DNA of 13,915 nt from Cokeromyces recurvatus (taxonomy: Eukaryota; Mucoromycota; Mucoromycetes; Mucorales; Mucoraceae), in assembly GCF_025118155.1 (NCBI RefSeq), contig NW_026251446.1:1-13915 (forward strand), read 5' to 3'. Shown in pieces: positions 1 to 9,306 of this stretch. Both the position numbers and the translations under genes were made by a program. Numbering within the stretch: the first letter of the stretch is position 1; the number at the start of each line of letters is the position of its first letter. The notes under the pieces were generated by a model. That model had not been told where the DNA came from. It worked only from the letters and a program-made list of their open reading frames with translations, and ran no database searches.

Positions 1-240
1 CTGTATGGCAAAAATAAGCACACAACTTTTTATAGAACACAGTTTTGGGATAAAGAAAAAAAAATATTAGTTCAGAGGCAATCGACTCATCAGTGATAGA
101 CGAAAATAATAATAATATGAAGCCGAATATTATATTAATAACAACAACAAAAAAAAAATATAAAACTGATGGCAGACTTGTTATAGCTGATACATCAAAT
201 AAGCTATTCAATATTAAAAATAACTACTTTAATAATAAGG

Positions 241-474
241 AAGGATATTAAGGATATCGACTTAGTGGCCAAAGCTGATAAAAATGATAGAAGATATATG
301 AATCCTTTTAACATTGGTAGTTGGGTAAGATATGTAGAGAGCTATAAAAACTTTAGAAGTTATGACAATGACCAAACAGGCAAATTTGGTACTTCCTTAG
401 TGAATTCTGCAAGACAAAGAACCTATGGATTGAGGCTATATATCGTTAAAATGAGAATTATGGGCGTATTTTAA
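241..474 (+). pseudogene. Coding-like fragment, family not recognised
   Basis: From 241 the frame stays open for 77 codons to a stop at 472-474. It gives a mixed, hydrophilic sequence (for example KDIDLVAKADKNDRRY, then PFNIGSWVRYVESYKNF) that looks more like real protein than the surrounding DNA. There is no good ATG at its start: the first possible initiator is a GTG at 265. A second protein-like stretch lies just upstream in another frame (about 168-249, TDGRLVIADTSNKLFN). Together they suggest a frameshifted remnant of a longer gene or mobile element. I cannot name the family. It could also be chance, so confidence is low. Confidence 0.25.
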
Positions 475-779
475 GTCAAAAAAAAAAGGCAATTTTTATT
501 TTTGATGTTTTCAGAACGAATTCTAACGTTAAAGCAAATATCATTCATTTCTGATTAATGTACACATAAGTCTCTAAAAATTAAAATTGAGTATCTCTAA
601 TATGTCGGATGCTGAAGCTTTTGATAAGTTCTTAATTGCTAGTCTCCAATCAGCACGAAACTAAAATCCGTATAATGGATGTAATTGATATGGATCATCC
701 TTTACTTTATTGAGTGAAGTCATTAAAGTCGTTTATCACATATATGAGGATAATTGACAAAAATTATAACAGTAGTGTA

Positions 780-842
780 GGTTCAAATCATGTGCGTGGT
801 AAATGCGATGGTATGACTTACAGAAGAAAAGAAAGAGAAAGA
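780..842 (+). pseudogene. Short coding-like relic
   Basis: One frame here reads GSNHVRGKCDGMTYRRKERE and then hits a stop soon after. The character (basic, with an R-G-K-C-D-G run) resembles the core of lineage-expanded uncharacterised proteins in Mucoromycota, but this is a recollection of style and not a verified match. Nothing around it forms a complete frame. If real, it is a heavily decayed copy. Confidence 0.15.
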
Positions 843-2940
843 GAGCAGAAGGAAGTATAGTTTGAGACTTGTTTATTCAATGTAAAAAGAATGATATAAA
901 GACTATTTCGTGTCTACATAACTGCTTGTATTTATATTAATGAATCCTAAATCAAAGAAGTAAATAGAACTATAAAAAAGACAAATCATGAAACAGTGTT
1001 AGTATTCAGATATACATTCTGCTGATTCAAGAGACTGATTTATGGATTATATATTGGGTGCTGTAATAATCTGATTTAAGATTTAAATCGTTTGATCTGG
1101 GTATATAGGTTCCTGATGTCTATTTTAGTGGATCAAAGACGACCTAACTCCTTTGTCAAGGTTATAAAAATAAATATGTAGAAATGATACGATATCTTAT
1201 TTAGTTGATACATCTAGGCTATTGGGTGTCAATAAGTCTTATATTATTTACAGGATGTTGTATACAGAGTTTTATTTCATATTCAGGCTTATAGTTTATC
1301 CTTTATTGTGTAATTCATCTACTATAATATTACTTATGCTTATATCCAGAGCTTGTTCTATAACACTCATTATGATCACTTTTTTTTCCTTTAATAAATT
1401 TATCATTTAATCGTAACAGAGGAATCATTAACGGATAATAAATCCTGTAGCTAATTCTGAACAAATTTTTTTTAACAGTTTGATAATGTTTCTCGTCCGA
1501 ATAAGGCCAAAAAAAAAAAAAAAAAAAAAGAGAAAACAGAATTTGAACATATTTTGAGATTATTGAGATAACAAAAAAAGGTCAAAGGATGATGGAGGGC
1601 GGTATTAAAGACATCAATAATGAAAGTGTCGGTGAGACGGATTTAGTAGTCCATTTAGAGTATTAGGGGATGACAGTAAAGATATATTTTTATTGATTTA
1701 TGTATAGTCTAACTCATGCCGTATAATGCATATTACTGACACTAATAAAGCAAAAGTAATAATTAATTGAGAAGAAATCATATTGTTTGAAATATCTGTA
1801 ATTTAGAAAGCATAACAACATATATATAAAATGGTATGTTGGTTAAATAAAACATCGAGAGGGCCGAGAAGGGTATGATTATACTCTACCATTAAACAAA
1901 TAGTAAAGGTGACATTGTATACATATATTTTATTCAATTTTCTTTACTGATAATCAAATAATAGGAGCTGAAGCCCTTATTAGGTGACAGTAATGTTAAG
2001 TTACTAAATGTATTTTTTTTTTTTTAAAAAAAAAGATATTATCTTGATAGAATACTAAAGATGTTCACTGGTAGGAACATTTGTCTAGAGACTTCAAATT
2101 ACAAGAGGATAAGTATTATTGCCGAGAGAGTAATTTGGAAAGTTGATACTACTAGAAATAATAAGTAGAGTAATATATATATATATACGATAGAAGGAAG
2201 GTAAGCAATGCATCATTAGGAGAATTAATAAATGCAATCAAAGAAAGGTAAATGCGTATATAGCATTATAGTGAAATTATTTTAATGAAATATAACTCTG
2301 ATGATTGTATTACATTACCAAGTAGTGTAGATCTATTATAATTTGCTCTCTAATCTCATGACTAGGTCAAAGTTAATAATACCATTTTGAAACGAATATC
2401 ATAAATAAATGGACACTAAGTGGGTAGTTATAATGCTAGTAACGCATTCGTGAGCCCTAGAATTGACAAGAAAAATATAGCCTTAGAGTTCTGTTTATAT
2501 AGATGTTTTATAAAATCGAACAATAGCTTTTGTATATTCATATTGCTCTATTTATTCACAGATCTGTCTTGTATTTCTGCAGTATAAAAACAGTGCAAAT
2601 AAGTATTATTTTAAAATGTAATTTGCTGACATGCATACTCTGATGGTATAGACCTATATTAGGTATTTTGGACATGTTGCCCGACAAATTATGTATCTAG
2701 TAATAAAGGAAGATAGTGTTTATGAGTAAGTTCTTTTTTTTTTAATAAGTCTTGTAAATACTTGTCAAAGTTCTTCTTAAATGATGATATTCAAAAATAG
2801 AGATACATTCTTTGGTTTAATAACAAAGTAACGAAATAATTTAATTAGCTGTATCTATTTTAATGCGATAGTCTGTATCTGTTTTATCAGATTTTGAAAT
2901 AAAAAATTACAAGCTGTTTATTTTATTTTATTTTACTTTA

Positions 2941-3966
2941 TTAACTAAAAACACTAAAGTCATCCTCATCAGCCATAACTTGTTTCTTGAGTTCTTTTTG
3001 ACGACGATTTTTTAACCGATTTTGGTTATCATTTGCCATTGGGGGTATTCTCTTTAGATTACATCCACTACATACAGGCACGCACTTCCAACAATGTTCA
3101 AACTGGTATCCACAAGACCAGCATTTTGCAGTAACACATACTATTCTCTGACATCGACTCACTTGTCTATGTTCTGTATCGGGTAGCGGTGCCAAATGTC
3201 TACGTTGACTATCTTGCTGCATCTGTAATCGTTGAATACGCTGTTCCAATAAACTTAATTCTCTCTCAATCTCATTGTCTTTTTGATCTTCTGGTAAATA
3301 ACCACAAATTCTAATGTCTAATTCTACATGAGGATGAATAGATAGTCTATTCCATGTCTTTTGATAAACCAATAAATGAGGTTCAAAATCCATATAATAA
3401 TGATAGATGTTTAATTTTTCAATAGGTAATGTTCCTGCTTTAAGCGATCCAAACTTCATCATTTCTTGTAGCAGTTTAACATCAACTTCTAAATTTGTAT
3501 TTTCTTTTCTATTTCTAGCACTTAATTTTCGTAAATGTGGGAATTTGATCAACATAATAATTGGTGAGAGGTCTGCATCATCAGTATCATCCATTATAAT
3601 CTACGTGGATCATCGCAAGAAAAAGAAAAAAAAAAAAAGTCAATGTTTGTTGCATAGAATGTTACAACATTTTAAATAAAAGTATATTACCTCAGTAATA
3701 TGTTGACGTAAACCATTTGAATCATCTAGCTTTCTTAATGAGGAGTATATTCTATGTAAGTCAGTTGTATGATTTAAATCGAATACTATTCTTCTCCATA
3801 AATATTTCGAAGACAAATACATGTAGCGCATATGTCGACATGTGTCCATTAAACTTGTATTTGAACATAAATCAAGATACTGACTTATGTTAGCGATAAT
3901 GTCATAAGGCATTCTTAATAAGTAAGAAATTGACATAGTATCAGGATTCGCAGCAATCATGACCAT
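2941..3966 (-). CDS. F-box protein with C-terminal cysteine-rich zinc-binding region
   Basis: Predicted 311-residue protein, probably a substrate-receptor subunit of an SCF-type ubiquitin ligase. It has two exons, 3966-3691 and 3600-2941, joined in phase 0 across a 90-bp intron. The start is the ATG at 3966-3964; a second ATG two codons on is also possible. Residues about 14-58 fit an F-box: a leucine/proline-rich first helix (LLRMPYDIIANISQYLDL), a central Cys-Arg (TCRHM) and a closing LWRRI. Residues about 200-225 (NEIERELSLLEQRIQRLQ) should form a short coiled coil. Residues 242-272 carry eight cysteines (C242, C247, C252, C255, C262, C265, C269, C272) plus H261, arranged like paired zinc-binding knuckles. 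The tail is basic (RLKNRRQKELKK), then acidic. No leucine-rich or WD repeats are seen, so the target-binding part may be the middle region or the cysteine cluster. The frame is intact. Function beyond the F-box is not known. The gene is divergent from STE12. Confidence 0.85.
3601..3690 (-). other. Intron of the F-box gene
   Basis: On the minus strand the intron starts GTAATAT after an exon ending ACTGAG, and ends in a pyrimidine tract followed by CACGTAG. Removing these 90 bases joins Glu92 to Ile93 in phase 0 and fuses two open frames into one protein. Without splicing, the first frame stops soon after the donor. Confidence 0.8.
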
Positions 3967-4512
3967 CAATTATTATGGAACTAAAGAGAAAAATGCTTTT
4001 CTATTTGATTTGTAAGGAGAGTTTTACTTGTGACATTTATTCCTTAATTAGGAAGGCAGTGATTTTTAAACTCCTATAAAATTCAATTGGATTATTGATA
4101 ATGCATAAAATATTATATATTAGAGCATTATAACGGCTATATATGATATAGAAGATTGGTGAATACTACATTAAGTTATGATGATATAGGAAAAGGAGTC
4201 ATTTAGTGTCAACAGTAAATAATGCATTCACTTTTCCATTAAATTAAACTTTTCTTTGAAAAAGGATAGAATGAAATAGATGTAACTTTGCATTTTTTCT
4301 TAAAAAAAAAAAAGGTGTATACATCATTTGAATTTTAAAGTACCCCCCCTCCTTTTTTTATTTATTTATTAAGAAACTATTATTTAAGCTTATGATAAAG
4401 TGAATTTTGTTCTATATTATACGTGTCAAGTTTATTATATATTTTAGACAACAATACTTTATATTAGAAATAGTTATATTCAAGCTATTTAATTGAGTAG
4501 TGCTAAATGATT

Positions 4513-4519
4513 TGAAACA
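4513..4519 (+). promoter_or_regulatory. Possible Ste12 site (TGAAACA) upstream of STE12
   Basis: The heptamer TGAAACA matches the core pheromone response element recognised by yeast Ste12, about 485 bp before the STE12-like start codon. In yeast, STE12 is partly self-regulated through such sites. A single heptamer in AT-rich DNA can occur by chance, and another copy lies in the gene-poor region (about 980). Confidence 0.2.
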
Positions 4520-4812
4520 AAAAATAACTTACCCTTTTTTTCAGGAGATGTACACGCAGTCAGGAGAAGAAAAATTAATAAAAAAAAATGTTATGATGTC
4601 AGGCAAATTGAAATATTTAACGCTGAAACTATTTTTCCCTTCCCTTTATATATCTAATATAATAAATACCTGTCTACTTTAGACTTTTTTTTTTCTTTTT
4701 AAACTTTTAATATTCAACCCCTATTTTATTATCCATAAAAGGAAAAAAATGTGCTCTTAAACATCATATACATGGTTAGAAATGGTAAAATCCTTCTGTA
4801 GTTTACATAACC

Positions 4813-4874
4813 CACTCTTTCCCCCCTTTTTTTTTTCTCTCTCTCTTTCTCTCTCACTCTCTCTCCCCCTTTTT
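4813..4874 (+). repeat. CT-rich pyrimidine tract / microsatellite
   Basis: Nearly pure C/T sequence containing runs of CT, a T9 run and C runs, ending about 130 bp before the STE12 start. It may be a promoter element or simple-sequence expansion. Confidence 0.7.
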
Positions 4875-5003
4875 AACCCCTTACTTTTGTTCCGACTTAT
4901 AATTTGGTTGAATTCCAGACTTTATTTTACCTTTTTTTTTCTTTTTATACGTTTATATATTTATATAATATTCGTTAAATCTATAATAATCATTTTATTT
5001 TGA

Positions 5004-5897
5004 ATGCTCAGTAACCAACAAAAAGATGAAAGATTTAGTAATGAAAAGCAAATATTACATTCAGTTCCAATTGTTTCTACAATAGCCTTGAATACAACTT
5101 CTGTTAGACTTCCAGCACCAACAAATGATAATACAGAGGAGCGTTTGAAACAAATGGATGAACTCAAATATTTTTTAGGTACAGCTACAAGCTATTGGGA
5201 TCCTCATCAACAAGTCAAATCGTTTCATTTACCAACAGGGGAAAATATCTCTTGTGTCTTTTGGAATGATCTGTTTCATGTGACAGGAACAGATATCGTT
5301 CGTTGCCTCTTGTATCGTTTCCATCTCTTTGGTAGACCAGTAACAAATTTAAAAAAATTTGAAGAAGGTATATTCTCTGATTTACGCAATTTGAAGCCTG
5401 GCATAGATGCCTCACTTGAGGAACCCAAGTCATCCTTCCTTGAGATGCTCTACAAGAATAATTGCATAAGAACACAAAAGAAGCAAAAGGTCTTCTTTTG
5501 GTTTTCTGTACCTCATGATCGACTTTTCTTGGATGCATTGGAAAGAGATTTAAAAAGAGAAAAGATGAAACTGGAGCCAACTAGTGTCGCTATTGCAGAA
5601 CCAGCAACTTCTTTATCTTTGGACACAACACAAGATTTATTTGATCAGCTCAAGAAAGCTATTTCAATTTCAGCTGTGGCTATTGCTAACGCACTAGATG
5701 AAAATTTAAAAAGTAGTAGTAATATTAATAATAATAATAATAGTAGTAGTAGTAGTATTAGTAGTAGTAGTACTAATAGTAATCATTCTTCATTGATCAT
5801 CGAATCTTCTACGTCTTCTTCTTCCATTCATAATAATACTCCTAATTACATTACTACTAATACTAATTCTACTATGACTGCTACAGCAGGTAATTAA
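5004..5897 (+). CDS. STE12: Ste12-family transcription factor, DNA-binding N-terminal part
   Basis: The open frame gives 297 residues. Residues about 43-193 are a complete STE domain, the DNA-binding domain of Ste12/SteA factors, which act in the nucleus downstream of MAP kinase signalling in mating, filamentation and virulence. Hallmarks: LPTGENISCVFWNDLFHVTG, GTDIVRC, FGRPVTNLKKFEEG, FSDLRNLKPGID, CIRTQKKQKVFFWFSVPHDR and LFLDALERDLKREKM. It is followed by a low-complexity Asn/Ser/Thr tail (about 237-297). The start is the ATG at 5004, directly after an in-frame TGA. Family members of the SteA type continue for several hundred residues and end with C2H2 fingers. Here the frame stops at 5895-5897, and the remainder lies downstream in broken form. 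The stop sits just after a plausible splice donor (GCAG/GTAATT at 5890), so it may be intronic. The protein is therefore either part of a longer spliced protein or a truncated DNA-binding form. Confidence 0.85.
   Translation: MLSNQQKDERFSNEKQILHSVPIVSTIALNTTSVRLPAPTNDNTEERLKQMDELKYFLGTATSYWDPHQQVKSFHLPTGENISCVFWNDLFHVTGTDIVRCLLYRFHLFGRPVTNLKKFEEGIFSDLRNLKPGIDASLEEPKSSFLEMLYKNNCIRTQKKQKVFFWFSVPHDRLFLDALERDLKREKMKLEPTSVAIAEPATSLSLDTTQDLFDQLKKAISISAVAIANALDENLKSSSNINNNNNSSSSSISSSSTNSNHSSLIIESSTSSSSIHNNTPNYITTNTNSTMTATAGN
5711..5783 (+). repeat. AGT/AAT trinucleotide microsatellite in STE12
   Basis: Runs of AGT and AAT units encode the Asn/Ser tract after the DNA-binding domain. Such tracts vary in length between strains through slippage and usually lie in disordered linkers. 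Confidence 0.8.
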
Positions 5898-6147
5898 ATT
5901 CTTCAACTGTATACAAAAAAAAAAAAAAAAAAAAAAAAAAGATCTCTCTGTATAATTTAATAAACATTATATGCCCTAAAGTCAACTATAAAGGTTATAT
6001 ATTAATGCTATATATGTATATAAAGCATATACTATATTTATATTTATATTTTTGTTTTCTTTTTAATGATAAACAAGGTATTAACCCTTTATATGCATAT
6101 ACATTTTGTAAATTTATATAGGCATATGTAAATTATGTCTATTTTAG
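5890..6147 (+). other. Candidate STE12 intron containing an A26 run
   Basis: A good donor (CAG/GTAATT at 5890) and a good acceptor (TCTATTTTAG ending at 6147) bound 258 bp of very AT-rich DNA. The acceptor restores a phase-1 codon (G/AT) and leads into DDLSLILNHWTDFEPF, which is protein-like. A perfect A26 run lies at 5915-5940. The alternative is that this is simply 3' flanking DNA of a truncated gene. Confidence 0.4.
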
Positions 6148-6945
6148 ATGACTTATCTCTTATATTGAATCATTGGACTGACTTTGAGCCATTTTATACA
6201 AGAAAGACATAGATTCAGTCAATCCCTATCGTCTCTTCCCTTAATAGCCAAAAAAAAATATCTCTGCTCATACATCACCTAAATTAGCCCCTTATGATAA
6301 TAGACAACAACAACAACAACAACAAATGATTTTCGGTCTCTTTTTATTCTTTGATAGATCACCTACTTATAAACAACGTCAAAGAAGAAGAGGAAGGGCA
6401 GTGTCGATGTCTTGTATTGGAATAAATACCTTTCTGAGGACTCTTTTGATTTTATTTGCTATTCTCTCATCATTTCAATATATCATCTTGTAATAGTAAT
6501 GGGCAAGGAATATTTCCCCTCCCCTTAACGATCATAAAATCTATACTTGTCCTTTACCTTCATGTGCTAAATCTTTTAAAACGTTTAGAACATTTGAAAA
6601 AAAAAAAGACATTCTAGAGAGGTCTTATTGTTATGATATTGCGTGATAAACAATTTTCAAGAACAGATAACCTTGATCAACTTAAAAGGACACATAATCG
6701 TAATCCTACTATGGATCAAAATAAATCATCACCTTCTTCTTCTCTTCCTAATCATAATAAAAAAAAATGGATACTTTCTCTAGAACCCATATCATGATGA
6801 TGTTCAGTACTACTCTCGTAATAATAATAAAGATAATAGTCCTGATACATTTCTCCTTCATTCTTCAGTTGATGGGAAGCAGCCATATCGTCTTTTGTGG
6901 TATTCTCATATGAATTACAATTCATCTAGTGGTAGACTCTATTAA
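6148..6945 (+). pseudogene. Broken 3' half of the STE12-like gene with relic C2H2 zinc fingers
   Basis: Pieces of the expected SteA-type C-terminal half can be read in order but in changing frames. They are an acidic start (WTDFEPFYTRK), a DIDSVNPYRL piece, ISAHTSPKLAPYDNR followed by seven Gln codons (about 6305-6325), RSPTYKQRQRRRG, and then finger 1 (IYTCPLPSCAKSFK; Cys at 6548-6550 and 6563-6565). After these come LERSYC, finger 2 (DKQFSRTDNLDQLKRTHNRN) and a tail ending at TAA 6943-6945. At least five frameshifts lie in 800 bp. The damage is not only missing bases. The first finger's histidine segment is replaced by lysines in an A11 run, a finger-2 cysteine is lost, and a zinc-ligand His is Leu (CTT at 6681-6683). 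That favours real decay, though sequence error may add to it. Confidence 0.6.
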
Positions 6946-7148
6946 ATCAAATATGTAATATGATATTATGCTTTGATTTTTATATGCATCTCTTTTTTTT
7001 TGTTTTCCTATTATGTAAACCCATAATAGATCTCTTTCCCGTATTTTGATAATATGTTTTATATTTATTAAATTGACAAGCTTTTATGTACAGTAATAAA
7101 TAATTTTTATTTTTTTTTACTTTTTAAAGTTTTTTTTTTTTTCTTCCT

Positions 7149-8473
7149 TTACTCGGGCTTCTTGGCAACAAAGAAGAACATAGGGGTAAATAGGTTTAAT
7201 CGAGCACCAGCAACCAAGGCATCAGCAGCAGTTTCTAAAACCTTTTGAGTTTCAACAGTACCCTTTGGAGCTAAACCGATCTTTTCCAAAAGACGAACAA
7301 CATTAGTAGTCGTAAAACGACCCAGCTTAGTCATAGCCAACGTAGTAAACACATCCTTAAATGTTTGACATTTACGAATATCACCTTCAAGGGGATAATA
7401 CCATTGAATAGCATCTCCCATATCAGCAAGGTCTTGGTTCATCAAGACATCAAAACCAACATTCTTCAAGGCTTGAACACATTCTTTTGTGGTACGCATC
7501 TTGGGAATACCATTACCAATTTCAATTTCATGAGCAATTCTCTTATGTTCAGGATTATTTTCATCGAAATTATCAGTCATACACCATTCATAACAACCAA
7601 AACTACCTCCAGGTTTTAAGACACGGTAGATTTCACCATAAACACCTTCAAATACAGGTGCATGACAGGTAGCTTCAATAGCATAGACAGCATCAAAACT
7701 ATTATCTTCAAAAGGCATTTCCATAAAATTACCCTAATCATCATATATTAAATTTAGATAAATATATATATATAAAGAGTGGAAAATAATGTTATGAGTT
7801 CATTATTACCTTAACAAATTCGGTTTGATCTTGTAATAACTCTTTAGCAGCATAATAAGTAGCTCTTTGAACTTGATAAGCATTATTATTTAAACCAGTG
7901 ACATGAGCACCAGTAAAATGAGCAATTTCACGAGCAGGACCACCCACACCACAACCTACATCGAGTACACGCATATCACTTTTAATACCAATATTAGCAG
8001 CTAAATAATGTTCATGACGAGCAATAGCACGATTGAATTCTTCACCCACATAATAACGACAAAAGTGAAAACTGCTTCCCCAACCTAATAGTTAATTCAA
8101 AGACAAAATAAAATGAAATAAAATAAAAAAAAGAGGAAAAGTGTTAAAGGCACGTATCAATTGCAAAGTGAAAACAAAAAAAAAAAAAATTTTTTTTCTC
8201 CCCTCAATTTACCATATTCATAAAAGTCAGTAGCCAAGTTATAATAAGAGTTAACAAGAGAAGTATAACCATCTAATCTCTTTGATTCATCTTCTTTGTT
8301 TCTTCATCTGCATTCTTCCACATCTTAAGGTAAGTGTCAGTGGCAACGTTATGTACATCTGCATTCTTTGAAGATAAGTTGGCTAAAAGTCCCTTTTTAA
8401 TTTTGTCACCATGAAGAGCACGAGCAAAGGCGATATCCTCCGAGTTCTGAGCTGAAACAGTTCCTGTAGTCAT
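7149..8473 (-). CDS. ERG6: Sterol 24-C-methyltransferase
   Basis: Transfers a methyl group from S-adenosylmethionine to C24 of the sterol side chain (zymosterol or lanosterol type) in ergosterol synthesis, at the ER or lipid droplets. There are three exons: 8473-8213, 8084-7810 and 7733-7149. Splice phases fit a protein of about 373 residues (yeast Erg6 is 383), provided one base missing near 8290 is allowed for. Visible motifs: the sterol-binding [15 protein letters not shown] (about 85-99, across intron 1), SAM motif [16 protein letters not shown] (about 128-142), [27 protein letters not shown] (about 191-205), [14 protein letters not shown] and the C-terminal [19 protein letters not shown]. 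The ATG at 8473-8471 is the first in frame. A reading without the missing base stops after 66 codons, in a run where ACAAAG is expected to be ACAAAAG. All conserved residues are kept, so I regard the gene as functional and the frameshift as a probable sequence error. Confidence 0.92.
7734..7809 (-). other. ERG6 intron 2
   Basis: A 76-bp GT-AG intron: donor AAG/GTAATAATG and acceptor TGATTAG/GGTAAT on the minus strand. Splicing joins FVK to [10 protein letters not shown] in phase 0, as expected for Erg6. Confidence 0.85.
8085..8212 (-). other. ERG6 intron 1
   Basis: A 128-bp GT-AG intron: donor TATG/GTAAATTG and acceptor ACTATTAG/GTTGGGG. It interrupts the glycine codon of the conserved YEYGWGSSF motif in phase 1. 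It contains a long A run meeting a T run (about 8176-8197). Confidence 0.85.
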
Positions 8474-9306
8474 TTAGTTTAAAATAAATAAATATATTTT
8501 GTTGAAAGAATAAATAAAAGAGGAAGGAAAGGAAGAGGGCGAGAATATGGTTACAAAAAAAAAAACAAAAAAAAAAAAAAAACTTATTCTTTTAAGATTC
8601 CTACATCCTATTTTAGTAATCTGGGAATATATCCGTTTTAATATCTGTCTCAGTATCCGACTAGGTTTTGAAATAAAGTTAGCTTTTTGTTTAGGTTTTT
8701 GTTATATACATAAATGGCGAAAAGTTACCAAGCAAAAATTAATTATCAGCGCTTGTTTGTACTGTAAATTTCAAACTTTTTTTTTTTTTTTTTTTTGTTC
8801 ATAAGCTATTTGTATTTATGAAAACATCTTCATGTACAAATAATAAAAGACAGCTTTTATTATTGTGTCACTGCACAATAAAAAATAATTGTTCATCTTA
8901 GTTTCACATGCTTATTGTTCTCCTTGAAAAAAAAAAGCCGGAACTTTAATTTAACCTGTCGCGCTCCATATTCGAGTTCAAAGGAAAAGTATTTAATACA
9001 ATCTCACCTCCAACTTGTAAGGTTTAGAAAAGACATGTAATTTATATAAAGATATTAAAAAGTATTACAAAATTTAAGAAGAGATGAAAGGTGAATTTAT
9101 GCTTTTTTTTTTAAAAAAAAAAGGAGGATATAATCTCTTTTTATTCTATAGCGCGTTTAAGTGGTTGCATCCATATGCTTTTTTTTATTAAAAAAAAACG
9201 TGTATGTATGTGTTAAAATTAGATTTATTTCTTTATCAATTATTATATTATATGAAAAGAAAGAGATTTGTATATATTGATTCAATTCATAAAATAAGGT
9301 AAACTA
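8474..9306. promoter_or_regulatory. Intergenic region upstream of ERG6 and downstream of the dehydrogenase
   Basis: This holds the ERG6 promoter (next to 8473) and the 3' flank of the minus-strand dehydrogenase (next to 9306). It includes an interrupted A run at 8555-8582, a T20 run at 8777-8796, and two A/T palindromes, T10A10 at 9103-9122 and a similar one at 9179-9198. An open stretch at 8547-8804 begins in poly-lysine and ends in poly-phenylalanine made by the homopolymers, so it is not a gene. I see no sterol-response element I would trust. Confidence 0.5.
9103..9122. repeat. Perfect T10A10 palindrome
   Basis: Ten T followed by ten A, able to fold on itself. A similar T8-ATT-A9 element lies at 9179-9198, about 60 bp away, and a T13A9 switch lies at 2013-2034. 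Such rigid tracts often mark nucleosome-poor DNA. No protein site is implied. Confidence 0.6.

Larger units (their letters stand above)
1..2940. other. Long gene-poor AT-rich region
   Basis: I see no intact gene in this stretch. It is strongly AT-rich, with stop codons in all frames at short intervals, several A or T runs (A21 at 1509-1529; T13 followed by A9 at 2013-2034) and a short TA dinucleotide run near 2173-2187. Two short stretches, listed separately, read as protein-like sequence. An open stretch at 1222-1410 gives only hydrophobic, low-complexity residues and matches no family I recognise. The likeliest reading is old intergenic DNA with relics of decayed repeats or genes. I found no terminal repeats or transposase motifs. 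Confidence 0.5.
3967..5003. promoter_or_regulatory. Divergent intergenic region between F-box gene and STE12
   Basis: About 1 kb separates the two divergent start codons, so it should hold both promoters. It is AT-rich with several A and T runs. Near STE12 it contains a pyrimidine tract (4813-4874), a common feature close to fungal transcription starts. One TGAAACA, the core of the yeast pheromone response element bound by Ste12, lies at 4513-4519. A less AT-biased stretch follows TTTTTTTCAG at about 4535-4620 and could be a 5' leader exon of STE12, but I cannot show that. I see no further gene. Confidence 0.5.

Noticed and set aside
780..790. GGTTCAAATC resembling a tRNA B box
   Set aside because: No matching A box, acceptor stem or anticodon arm can be found upstream, and the stretch reads better as part of a coding relic.
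1222..1410. Hydrophobic open frame, possible membrane peptide
   Set aside because: Ile/Leu/Phe richness follows from base composition. There is no clear start context and no neighbouring evidence.
3407..3679. Plus-strand open frame across the F-box gene
   Set aside because: It overlaps the intron and exon 2 antisense, ends in poly-Lys from the pyrimidine tract, and has no motif.
4500..4682. Open frame of 60 codons upstream of STE12
   Set aside because: Its second half is low-complexity hydrophobic sequence. The first half could be a leader exon, but there is no family match and no supporting second splice site.
5215..5580. Minus-strand open frame across the STE domain
   Set aside because: It is an antisense shadow of the conserved plus-strand domain.
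6333..6358. GTCTC...GATAG as a mini-intron in the STE12 tail
   Set aside because: At about 26 bp it is too short to splice, although it would remove an oddly hydrophobic stretch.
7365..7672. Plus-strand open frames inside ERG6 exon 3
   Set aside because: They are antisense shadows of strongly conserved methyltransferase codons.
8547..8804. Plus-strand open frame upstream of ERG6
   Set aside because: It starts with poly-Lys and ends with poly-Phe produced by A and T runs. There is no motif, and it lies in the ERG6 promoter.
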